Shown here: positions 1 to 37,000 of the stretch, in pieces
How positions within the stretch are numbered: position 1 is the stretch's first letter
Layout of the letters: every line of letters starts with the position of its first letter
Assembly: GCF_033807715.1 (NCBI RefSeq)
Contig: NC_084596.1
Coordinates: 37,286,879 to 37,350,878 of the forward strand
Reading direction: 5' to 3'
Source: Cololabis saira
Taxonomy: Eukaryota; Chordata; Actinopteri; Beloniformes; Belonidae
DNA: 64,000 nt
Program-made: the position numbers and the translations under genes
Notes under the pieces: generated by a model
The model's input: the letters and a program-made list of their open reading frames with translations, nothing else
Told to the model about the DNA's origin: nothing
The model's database searches: none

Positions 1-3000
1 CCAGCTCAGTTCAAAGTTACTAAAATGTTACTTTACAGCATCCATGTATTTATACACTGATTTTCTGCAGCCACTACATCCTGTTGAGTTGATTAGTGGT
101 TCAGGGGACGCCTAAGCCTTTAAGCCTGCTCTGAATGACGCCAGTACTTGAGGCATGGACTCCACCTGTCCACCGCAGAGCCATTCTTTCTTCTTTTATG
201 GGTGTAAAATAGTTATTTAAGTAATATTGAGGTCACACTGGTGTTTGTGGCAAAAATGTTTAAGGGGGATCATTTGAGCAGCTTTACCAACATATGTTAT
301 GTTTTCCTAAATCACTTTTATTTACTCAGACTTTTTTTTCCCCCAATGTTGAATTTGAAAAATGCAACGTTTGAAAAGTCAGTGGATAATTGTTTTAAGT
401 AATCCTGATTTCAATATTGACCAAAATAATTGTGATCGCACTAAGAGCAGCACTAAAACAGTCAGGTCCAAAGTTTATGTAATCACAATCCATGTCAAAA
501 GAACTTTGAAGACGCTTTGAGAAACAGCTGAGAAACATATTCCAAGGAAAAATATTTGTACAGTCTCCATTGTCAAATACTGACATCTTTAAGTGTCAGT
601 GAGAGCTACATAAAAAACAGAACCTGGAGATGACTGTTACCACAGTTTCAGATGATTGCAACTGCAGTATAAAGTGCAACTTAACTGAACAAGTGGATGA
701 AAGAACGCCTTTGAATCAATGTAACTTCTACTGACACCCTTCACTGCCACGGCACGTGCACAAAATAAAATATGTGGGATTTTAGAACAAATCACATCAT
801 TTCTCTCTGTTCTCACTGGCAGCAAGAACAATTGAAAGAGCAGCTGGGTTCTTGCTTTTATCATTGAAAATAACTGAATGTCATTTTTTTCCCCCCCACT
901 CATTCATTGCTTCATTTATATCACATTTTTTTCTGTACTGGATCAATGATTCCAGCTCTTGCCGACTTTGAATCTTTGAAACGAAAGCGCAGAGAAGACA
1001 TTGTGGTCACATTCAGTAGGTGAGATACAGGTGAGACAACGTCCAGATACAAGCTCCACATTCACATGCAAAAGATGCTTTTAGGAATACAAGGGACCGA
1101 GGTAACAGGAAGATGCTGGGAGAATGAAGAAGCTCTTCTACAGTTTTCACTTGGCCATGACACACGTCCACAAACATGTACTTTCAGTATAATACTTTCT
1201 TTACATTTGCAAATAACCATAAATGCTTTCTTTTTTTCTTTTTTTTTTACCATGGGTAAAAATAATCAATATGTGAAATGTAAATTTGGAAGCTTCAGAG
1301 GTGCTGGTTGACACTGTTGCCTTTGGACCAAGCCAGTGTGACTGTTTACAGTCATTATGCTATAAGAACCATTGACAGTGCCATACAGTTCTCATGTAAA
1401 TATCAGCATAATAGCAAATTTATAACCTAAAAAAAATATTCTTTAAAATATTCAGTTGCAATCCTATTTTAACAGAAATGTAAAATTGCTGAATATTTCG
1501 TTCCTGTTTGGAGCCCCATCTTTGGTTTACAGACGTACCTGGTTAATTTTCTGCACTTCTACACTTAGAAAGCGAAGGGACATGATGACAGTAGTATTTA
1601 AATGATAAGCCGTCCTCTTCTGCTCAGTTCACTGTCACACAAACCGACAAGCAACTGATGACCAGGTGCTTCTCATTTCCTTCTGTTACCGTTTTCTGAT
1701 CCTGAAAGCTTGTTCCCTATAGAGACGCATAGTTTACACTATGTTGAGTCGTTTAAGATAGTAGTTTTGAGAAAACCAACAGGTAATTACATCGACTGAG
1801 CATATCTTTACGTTCTCTTTAATCAGAGCAGTACATATTACGTTACCCATTCATCCAAACTGGTCACGGTAACATTTGAAATGATGTGATTAGGTTTGCA
1901 ACATTTATACCTGCCAAATATTCAGTATCAAAAGAAATTTGTATAAAACCAAATAGTCTTTAGGAAACTTAATGCGAGTGCATGTGATTCAAACACTGCA
2001 CATAAAAACGTGTTCAGAACTGCTGATAACGGTCCAAACAGAAATATTATGGCTTTTTTGTCTGAAGAACATCTATAGTATTTAGACTAAGGGAAGCACA
2101 ACTTTGATGGTGGCAACATGAAGGAATGCAACAGATCACAGGACAAACAACCCATAGTCATTTCTTTTTTAAGTTTGATCTTTTTCGCTTTTGTGTGTAA
2201 ACGCGTCACTCTAGACAACATTGTTTTATTGCGTTTTTTTTGTTTCTGAAAGTCAGTCTCAACGACATCTGTCGACATGTCTCTCAGTGTTAAGTCCCTG
2301 GAGGAAATCCTATCAAATATGTATGAATATTTAATGACATAATCTGCCGCGTAGCTAAAATAATGACATACATCATTGTACTTAGCAGATGACAGCAATA
2401 GAGCAAAGCAAATAATGTGGATCATTTTCTGCTACTACCCATGAATGTTTATAAGTAAGAAACAATTCTTACACCGATTCCACATTTAGCTACTTTAATT
2501 TGCGAAACACTTTTCTCTGCTCTTTTTTTAGGGCCCTTGTCCAAGCTGTTCTACTGTCTTTCTCTCCTAAACTGAGCTCCAAAGAAAGAAAAACAAAGCC
2601 TCCACAGAGCTTAAGAGCACCAGACTGTCACTACACGTACAAATGTTTTCTTAAACTACACCTGCCTGGTTTGTTTCCCTGGCTTGACCTACAGTTGCTT
2701 TACAGAAAGTGTGACCTCAGTTTTCCTTGAAAACATAAAAGTTGAAGTTTTATCATGTGCTGTACACATTATTTATTATGTGTGGTACGCTGTACGATTG
2801 CTTTTTTCTTCCTCTGGTAAATAACCAGCGTTTCAAAGCAAAGTAGAATCCGACTGGAGACCAGCCTGAATGAGACGAAGGTCCAACAAAGTCCTTTCAG
2901 TTAAACCTCACAGAGGAGCAGCTGGAGGAAACACGGCCCTGGCTTTGTCCAAAACAACGCTGGTTTCTTCTCTTTTTCTAATCATTTTAGTTAAAGGAAC

Positions 3001-3652
3001 TCCCAAAAGCCTATCTACCAGCTCACTCAAAAAAAAAAATCTATGAAAACAGATCAAACAAAAATATCTTAGAACTGAAATACAACCACATTGCAACACT
3101 GTCCTTCCTCATCACTGACAACCTTTGTGAACAGTCAGCTACGGGAACAGGACAAAAGGAAGAATTCCCATTAAATTCAAAGTATCCACAACTCTGCAAC
3201 GTAAAAGACACTCAACCTAAGCAGGTTTATCAAAACAAACTTTCAAAAGGAAGCACAATCTGAGGTAAAAACTAAACTCAACTTACCTGACTTCAACCCA
3301 AACCTTTGTAAAATAAAATACAAATCAAAGTATTAGCCCCGAGTCGGGGACAAAACCCGATCACATCTGACGGGGGGGGGGGGGGACAATCAATGACATT
3401 GTGCATCTGCCAAAGTTTTAGTAATGCGGACTGTTCTGCAGGTTGGTTAAAAACCTGGCTCAAGAAGGATTTTTGAATAAAAACTCAGCAACTGTTTTTG
3501 CTGTCAGCTATCTTTTGACTCTCAACCTACAAATGTGGGAGATGTTGGAGAATAAAAGGATTAGGCTGCAGTCAAATGTCTACAGGCAGTGTCTGAAGTT
3601 GACAACCGCACAGCGAGAAAGCTTTCCCCGTGGGGGCTGCTGATAGCCCCCC
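1..3652 (-). other. 3' flank / probable long 3' UTR of marchf6
   Basis: No exon, recognisable protein similarity or transposon terminus was seen. The stretch is AT-rich with a G run at 3372-3386. Read on the gene strand it has AATAAA at about 2772-2777, 2225-2230 and 317-322, any of which could end a long 3' UTR. The true polyadenylation site cannot be decided from sequence alone. Confidence 0.5.
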
Positions 3653-28674
<25,022 letters not shown>

Positions 28675-29176
28675 GTTGCTCCAGCAGCGGTCCGCTTATT
28701 TAGAGATTTACACGCGAGGACAGCCGCCTATCTGCACATTAACATGGCTGATTAGTGTCTGCTTCAGGGCGACACTCGTCCTTAGTCGTTTTCATTAATT
28801 ATGCAATCAAGGAGAGACTTTGTATAAATGTTTTTCCACAATCCTCACTTTCAGCTAACGGTCGGGACATTGTCCAGCAACAACACGTGATTATGTCGCA
28901 CTCTGGCCGCTAGGTGGCGCCAAAGCACCACAACACAGCACAGCACGGATTTAGTTTAGTTTTTTATTAATACACATATTTAAATACCGGTACATATAAA
29001 CAGAGCAGGCAGAGTTTCACCATACGGATTACTGTGACACAGTTTCATCTATCGGTCACACGTCATGGGGACATTAATGATTATTAGTATTTCTTGTTTT
29101 TTCATAATAAATCCCCTTTCCATCCCCTTTCCCGACTGCAGCTGTCCTCGTCTACAAGGCCCCGGACCCCCCATTC
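28675..29176 (-). promoter_or_regulatory. marchf6 5' leader and promoter region
   Basis: About 500 bp upstream of the start codon are moderately GC-rich near the gene (GCAGCGGTCCGC, ACGCGAGGACAGCCGCC), with no TATA box at a usual position, and hold the CTCF-like site. Transcription start not located. The region ends at a hAT-derived repeat. Confidence 0.45.
28904..28922 (+). promoter_or_regulatory. CTCF-like motif upstream of marchf6
   Basis: TGGCCGCTAGGTGGCGCCA matches the vertebrate CTCF consensus at about 15 of 19 positions, with the changes at tolerated positions. It lies 230 bp upstream of the marchf6 start codon, between marchf6 and atpsckmt. Binding is inferred. Confidence 0.5.
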
Positions 29177-29765
29177 CAGTAATCGAGTTGTAAAAAAAAA
29201 AATCAGGGGGGATGGTGGATTCTATCATATGGGGACAGATAATTTGTGCTGATTACAAATAATATAATATATTACAAATAATAGCACTGACCAAAACACC
29301 TGCAGAAATACTGCAGGAATGACATAGCAGCAGTTAAATGCAGCCTTCTGTAAGCTTTAAATATCCACTGGACTTACATCAAATACATCAAAACACAACA
29401 ATAAAAAACAGTTTTCTGAACTTATCAATATGACTCTGTCCTTCACAGGATAAGTAACATGGATCACTGCAAAAACTCAAAATCCTAACAAGAATATTTG
29501 TCTTATTTCTAGTTAAAATGTCTCATTTTAGTAAAAAAAATCTCATTACACTTAATACAAGACTCATCACTGGAAAAAACAACAATTTTCACCTGTTTCA
29601 AGTAGATTTTCACTTGAAATAAGTAGAACAATCTGCCAGTGGAACAAGATTTTTTTGCTTATAATGAGAAGATAAATCTTGTCCCACTGGCAGATTTTTC
29701 TACTTATTTCAAGTGAAAAGTGAAAATTTACTTGAAACAGGTGAAAATTGTCAAATAAGTTATTT
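29177..29765. mobile_element. Truncated copy of the CAGTACTCGAG hAT family
   Basis: Starts CAGTAATCGAGTTG and aligns with 38873-39605 up to the internal hairpin, then ends. Between marchf6 and atpsckmt. Confidence 0.8.
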
Positions 29766-30049
29766 AACTATGATACAGCTGCCACTCAGGAAGGGTTATC
29801 ATACCAAAATATCATCTACAGACATGGATCTTTTCAAAAATTATAAGCAAGTTTTGTCACCTTGAGTGGTGCTGATATCTGGTCTGGAACATGGACTAAC
29901 TCTGCGTTACATTAACGTAAAGACTCTGACCTGACCTTATGCGTCACATTAACGCACGTCCCAGGTCACCTCATGTACAAAAAATATTATTTTTCCTAGA
30001 CTCATCACTCCGGCGATTTAGAACCAACTTGTACATTTTTTCATTTAAT

Positions 30050-30142
30050 ATTATTTGCTCTTTTGTATTGCACCAATCACCACAACAAATTCCTTGTGTG
30101 TGTTAAACTACTTGGCAATAAACTTCTTTCTGATTCTTTGAC
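30050..30142 (+). repeat. LINE 3' end (CACCAATCACCACAACAAAT type)
   Basis: CACCAATCACCACAACAAAT, CTTGGCAATAAAC and TTCTGATTCT match 43665-43765; typical dispersed teleost non-LTR 3' terminus. Confidence 0.65.
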
Positions 30143-30317
30143 CCCTGGGCAAGCATTGAGCATCACTTTAGTAAAGACTTTAATGTTTTATCCTCCAGCC
30201 CCCCATAGACATGGACAGTAAAGGCTGGAACCACAACTGCTCACTGGGGGTCCGTTTCACTCACATTCTTGCTCGTCGTGCATACAATGGCAATTTAATA
30301 ACAAATACTGAGTCCTG

Positions 30318-30539
30318 TTACGTGTGTGAATCAGATGTATCTTGTTTCTCTAACATTGTTTTTCTTGTCAGATTATGATTCAGACTGGATTTAAAGGTTT
30401 TGGCATCGTACACCCACACAGTGTCTATGCCCTCCCCTGCAGTGTGCTCAGGGACCCATGTAGGGAAGGGGAAGCGGCAGGCCACCACCTTGGCTGTACT
30501 CTGAAGTTCACTGGCCAGCTTCAGCTCCAGCTGCTCCAT
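30318..30539 (-). CDS. atpsckmt: atpsckmt exon 4 and stop
   Basis: Encodes aa 153-225: the LELKLASEL helix, [32 protein letters not shown] and a hydrophilic tail. ATTAAA on the gene strand (30294-30299), about 20 bp past the stop, is a candidate polyadenylation signal. Confidence 0.93.
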   Translation of the reverse strand: MEQLELKLASELQSTAKVVACRFPFPTWVPEHTAGEGIDTVWVYDAKTFKSSLNHNLTRKTMLEKQDTSDSHT

Positions 30540-33349
30540 CTGGACAAACACAAAGTCACAATTAAAGCTGCAAGCAGCGATGAACGGGCCCTCGCACTCA
30601 CGTTCACCGCCCCCCATAAGCATTTCAGAAATGACACCACCCACGACTCTCTATGTCAAACCATTCAAAAGTTATAGCAGAAAAAAGGAACAACCAATCA
30701 GAAGAAGGGGCGGGGCTAATTCAGGCCAATGAAGGTCAAGGACTCCATACAGAGTCTGATGACACCACCCACGACTCTCTATGTCAAACCATTCAAAAGT
30801 TATAGCAGAAAATCGGGACAACCAATCAGAAGAAGGGGCGGGGCTAATTCAGGCCAATGAAGGTCAAGGACTCCATACAGAATCTGATGATACCACCCAC
30901 GACTCTCTATGTCAAACCATTCAAAAGTTATGGCAGAAAATCGGGACAACCAATCAGAAGAAGGGGCGGGGCTAATTTTCACCAATTATGGTCAAGGACT
31001 CAATACTGAGTCCCATGACACCACCCACGACTCTTTATGTCAAACCTTTCAAAGGTTATGGCAGAGAAAAGTATTCTAGGGGGCGCTGTTGAGCCGTTAG
31101 GCAACGCCCATTAATGCAAACCATGAAATATCAAATTTATCACCAGGCCTGGCTTGCATGCAAAATTTGGTGACATTTGGAGATCTATCAAATATGGACC
31201 AATCAGATGAAGGGGACGAGCGCTTTTTCGCGTCTAGCGTCGCCACGGTAACACTTTTGAAAGAGAAAAGTAATGTGCGTCGTTGCAGGACAGAGACGCA
31301 CATTTTGATGTAAAAAAAAAACACAAAAATTGCTGACAAAAGTTTTGGGAAGCCAGGCTCGAACTCCCGACCTCTGGCACCAAAGACCGCTATGATCTGG
31401 CTGAGCTACATCTCAGCCATTGCTTTTGCTTTGACTTACTGGCTTAAGAGAGACCAACAGAGCAATAAAATGTCTGGAACTTTTTTTCATAATTTTTTAA
31501 ATATTTGTAAGGTATAAATATTAGTAAAACACTACTATTTCATTCATTACTCTTTCTGTAAGCATTCTACCGAGGTTCTAACCGGGCTGAGCACGGGACT
31601 ATTTCTGACGTCACCACATTACAACAGCTGATCGGTCGGGGGGCGGGGCCGTCATCACCCTACTCGCCACTGATTGGTCGGGGGGCGGGGCCGTCATCAC
31701 CCTACTCGCCACTGATTGGTCGGGGGGCGGGGCCAGCAGACGTTTGAATCAGGAAGCGGGAGTCAAACCATTAAAAAGTTACAGCAGAAAAAAGGGACAA
31801 CCAATCAGAAGAAGGGGCGGGGCTAATTAAGGCCAACGAAGCTTAAGGACTCATTACAGAGTCCCATGACACCACCCACAACTCTCTATGTCAAACCATT
31901 CAAAAGTTATGGTAGAGAAAAGTTTTCTAGGGGGCGCTGTTGAGCCGTTAGGCCACGCCCATTAATGCAAACCATGAAATATCACATTTATCGCCAAGTC
32001 TGGCTTGCATGCAAAATTTGGTGACTTTTGGAGAACTATCAAATATGGACCAATCACATGAAGGGGGGGCGCGCCTTTTGGCGTCTAGCGTCGCCACGGT
32101 AACACTTTTGAAAGAGAAAAGTAATGCGTGGTGTCGCAGGATGTAGACGCACATTTTGATGTATAACACACCTGGGTGCACGTTACGGTTCGGGCTGAAT
32201 TAACTGCCGAAGGAATGGCATAAATTTCGCCAAAATGACACAATTTATTCAAAATGGCCGACGTCCTGTTCGGTTTCGGCCATGGCTCCAAGAGACTTTT
32301 CTTTAAGTTGTGCCATGATACAGGTGTGTAGCGATTTTCGTGCATGTACATCAAACCGTATTGTGGGGCTTGAGGCACAAAGTTTTCCGGGGGGCGCTCT
32401 TGAGCCATTTTGCCACGCCCATTAATGCAAACCATGAAATATCAAATTTATCGCCAGGCCTGGCTTGCATGCCAAATTTGGTGCCTTTTGGGGAACTATC
32501 AAATATGGACCAATCAGATGAAGGGGGGGTGCGCTTGTTGGCGTCTAGCGTCGCCACGGTAACATTTTTGAAAGAGAAAAGTAATGCGTGTAGTCGCAGG
32601 ATGGAGACGCACATTTTGATGTATAACACATCTGGGTTCACGATACGGTTCGGGCTGAATTAACTCTCGAAGGAATGGCATATATTGCTCCAAAATTACG
32701 CGATTAATTCAGAATGTTCAAAATGGCCGACTTCCTGTTCGGTTTAGGCCATGGCGCCAAGAGACTTTTCTTTAAGTTGTGACATGATACAGGTGTGTAC
32801 CGATTTTCCTTCATGTACGTCACACCGTATTATGGGGCTTGAGGCACAAAGTTTTTTCTGTCGAACCAATCAGATGAAGGGTGGGCGCGCTTTTTGGCGT
32901 CTAGCGTCGCCACGGTAACACTTTTGAAAGAGAAAAGTAATGCGTGGTGTCAGAGGATGGAGACGCACATTTTGATGTATAACACACCTGGGTGCACGTT
33001 ACGGTTCGGGCTGAATTAACTTTCGAAGGAATGGCATAAATTTCGCCAAAATGACACGATTAATTCAAAATGGCCGACTTCCTGTTTGGTTTCGGGCATG
33101 ACGGCAAGAGACTTTTCTTTAAGTTGTCCCATGATACAGGTGTGTACCGATTTTCGTGCATGTACGTCAAACCGTATTGTGGGGCTTGAGGCACAAAGTT
33201 TTCAAGGGGGCGCTGTTGAGCCATTTTGCCACACCCAATAATGCAAACCATTAAATATCAAATTTTTCGCCAGGCCTGACTTGGGTGCAAAATTTGGTGA
33301 CTTTTTGGGCATGTTAAGGGGGGCAAAAAGGCCATCACTTTGTCAGGAA

Positions 33350-33390
<41 letters not shown>

Positions 33391-33983
33391 TTCCTGCAAA
33401 TACAATAGGGCCTTCGCACTGAAGGTGCTCGGGCCCTAATTACAATATGGAGATAAGTGGAGGGAAGATCAAAGTTACTTTATCCAGCACACATGGTGTA
33501 CAAACCCAAGTCAGAAAGAGTTGGGTCGATAAATTCATTACACATCAAAAATATCACCGCTATTCTAAAAGTTACTTTGACTATTCTTTGCAGACATTGT
33601 GAATCATATCTATATACAGGACTGTCTCAGAAAATTAGAATATTGTGATAAAGTCCTTTATTTTCTGTAAGGCAAAAATGTCATACATTCTGGATTCATT
33701 ACAAATCAACTGAAATATTGCAAGCCTTTTATTATTTATTATTGCTGATCATGGCTTACAGCTTAAGAAAACTCAAATATCCTATCTCAAAACATTAGAA
33801 TATTCTGGGAATTTTAATCTTAAACTGTAAGCCATAATCAGCAATATTAAAATAAACGCTTGCAATATTTCAGTTGATTTGTAATGAATCCAGAATGTAT
33901 GACATTTTTGTTTTTTTTAAATTGCATTACAGAAAATAAAGAACTTTATCACAATATTCAAATTTTCTGAGACAGTCCTGTAT

Positions 33984-34035
<52 letters not shown>

Positions 34036-37000
34036 TTTTAACATCTATTTATCTATTTCATTTACTATGTCAATGTTTGCATTTCAAGCCTGCAGACTGT
34101 TCAAAACCGTTTGACATGGTGCCCGTTAGTGCTTTTAAGGAAATGAAAGAAATATATAATGGTTGTTTTTTTCTTCTTCTTCCAAGCAGATGATGTCAAG
34201 AGGTGATTGCAATGATGGTTTCGTACAAAAAGCTGTATCCATGATAGGGCGAGTCTCTGAGGAGCAAAAATGGATAGAGGATCTCCACTTTGACAACAAA
34301 AAATGAAATAAATTGAACCAATTTGTCAATTGTGTGTGTGACTGAGTGGTCAGCAGCACAGCAGCACCGGAGGGGACTGTGCTCTCACCATTCCTCTTCA
34401 AGCTGTACAACTCCACTTCCAGTAAACATCAAGAGTCTTGTCATCTGCAGAAATACTCAGATGGCTCTGTGGTTGTGGGTTGTACCAGTGGTGGAAAGGA
34501 GGCTGAGTACAGACAACTTATAAAATGAAGAGCTTAATGGACAACACCAGACATCCTGTTTACAGGACGGTCATACGACAACAGTGTCTTCAGATCTCCT
34601 GCTACACAAACCACTACAGGAGATCCCCCCTGCTCACATAACATATTCAGTGAAAAAACAACATATAATTTCCTTTTAGAGATTAAAAAAGTGTTATGAA
34701 ACTGATCTGAAAATTTTGAGGAAATCATTTAGATCAGGGGTCGGCAACCCAAAATGTTGAAAGAGCCATATTGGACCAAAAACACAAAAAACAGCCGCAG
34801 AAAATGAAAGTCTTGTTTAAGCCTTACAATGAAGGCAGCACATGCTGCATGTATCTATATTAGTTATAACTGGGGGGAGATTTTTTTTTCATTATGCACT
34901 TTGAGAAAAAAGTTGAAATGTCGAAAAAAAGTTGAAATTGAGTTTGAGTTTGTTTATTTCGATCAGCAAAAAAATAAAAAAGTCCTTCCAACAAAACAAA
35001 AAAAGGGTACACACACAAATGTTGAGAAAAAAGTCGAAATGTTGAGATTAATGTTGAAGTACAATCTCGAGAAAAAAGTCGAAATGTTGAGAGAAAAAAG
35101 TCGAAATGTAGAGAGAAAAAAGTAGAAATGTCAAGATTAAAAAGGAAAGAAAAAGAAGAAAAGAGAAAAAAAGGAAAAAAGAAGAAAAAGGAAAAAAAGA
35201 AGAAAAAAAGGAAAAAAAAGGTCAAACATTTTTGAAAAAGCTCCAGGGAGCCACTAGGGCGGCGCTAAAGAGCCACATCTAGAGCCGCGGGTTGCCGACC
35301 CCTGATTTAGATGTTTAAGAAAAAATGTTCCTCAAAGACTGATTGGAAATGATTTGCTTTTGCACAACATATTAAGTCAGTCAAATATGTGATTGTGATG
35401 ATGTGATGTAGAGGCAGGAATGTTTCTCACTGAGGGTAGTAGGTGGGTGTGGCTGTTGTGTGAGTGTCACTGGGGCTCCCTGGTTGCTAGATGGATATCA
35501 CCTGCATCCGTCTGTGAATCTGTCTGCTTGGTGCGGAGAGAGGTTGAGGCAATATTTCTGCTGACCGCTACAACTTTACCATTAGGCAACCCAATTCTGC
35601 AAATATACAATCAAAGTGTATGTTTGAAAGTACATTCATAAGAGGAAATAAAAGTCACTGAACTGCAGTAGTGGAATTATGTTTTGTCCGTGGATGTAGC
35701 GCATCAGACAGATCCCTGCACTCCCCTCATGGCTATTAGTCACACTACATGTGAGGATCCTTGGAAAAGATTATTCACACTCGTCTCAAATGGCAAAACT
35801 AATACAAACACCCCCTCAGCAAAGGTGAAAACCTTTTCTGGGATGTGCTGCAGGCTTGAAATTCAAAAATTGATGTATATTAAACTAACATAATAATGAA
35901 GTCGTGAGAAAAAAAAAACTTCAGTACTCTGGGTTCATGCTGACTGCAAAGATTTGGAGTTGTATATTTTATTCCACAAAAAATAATCATGATGGTTCTG
36001 TTTATGATGAACAGCCAAACTCACCATTTGTGGGACACCGAAAATAACCACGTTGGAGTACTGAGAAAAACTGACCTGGAAAAATAATCAGAAACACTGG
36101 GATTGACAAAGTGAAATAGACGATTACTGCCATTGTTTAGTTATGTTGAATAAAATGGTCACGTCTCGACCAGAAATATTTTAAACACTATGACAAATAA
36201 ACACTAATAAGGAACAACTGACCTTCCACAAGTCAGAGATGTGGAAGGAGGTGGAACGGTGGACTCCCTCCCTCCAGGCCTTGTAGCGAGAATACCACAC
36301 CAGCCAGGGGTTCAGCTCAAAACCCGATGCCTGGAATCCATGTTTGGCAGCAGCAATTACCTGCAAGAGGGAAGACGCAGGGCCATGGTTACTAAGAAAG
36401 CACAAAGTGTCTCAATAATGCAGAGCGACTGTAGCAACGGTTTTGTAAAAGTTGGTAGAAAGGTAGAACATGGGCACATAAAGTTACAATCCAGATATCC
36501 ACACATCCATTTCCTTCCACTAGAGTTGTGCTGATAACAGTTTGAGCAGATATGTACAGATATCCCTCTCTCCAGTCACCACCTCTAGCTCTACTCTGGA
36601 CAGTTTGGGGCATTCCCCAAGTCAACCAAGGCATAATATCTCTCCAGTTAGTCTGAGATCTGCCCCAAGACTTACTTGCAAAGGGACAGACCCGAAACAC
36701 ATTCCCTGCAGGGCGTCAGCAGGCACGTTAACAAGATGCCCAAACCACCTGACCAGCCTCCACTAAGCTCTCTATCTTATCTACAAGAATTAGTCCAGGT
36801 CGCTTTTCGTGGGATCATGACCTCATTTTGGTAATTGAAAGATCTGCGTGTTCGTTTGTTTGTCTGGTGCACCGTAAGAGAACCAGTGAACAGAATCAAA
36901 TGTTAAGACAAGCCTTTATTATATCATGCACAATATTTGCCGGCCGGAGGTTCACTTTACTCAAACCACAGAGGTAGGACAGAAAATGCATACAGTGGTC

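Larger units (their letters stand above)
30561..33440. repeat. 2.9-kb composite repeat in atpsckmt intron 3
   Basis: Bounded by AAAGCTGCAAGCAGCGATGA and GAAGGTGCTCGGGCCCTAAT, a dispersed acanthomorph repeat whose class I cannot name. Contains three tandem 128-bp units (30633-31016), a 42-bp tandem array (31629-31735), several AACCAATCAGA...GGGGCGGGGC modules, (AAT)n at 33351-33387 and three copies of a unit starting CACGTTACGGTTCGGGCTG. Confidence 0.75.

Noticed and set aside
31348..31418. Functional tRNA gene
   Set aside because: Acceptor and anticodon stems do not pair; only internal promoter-like boxes remain.
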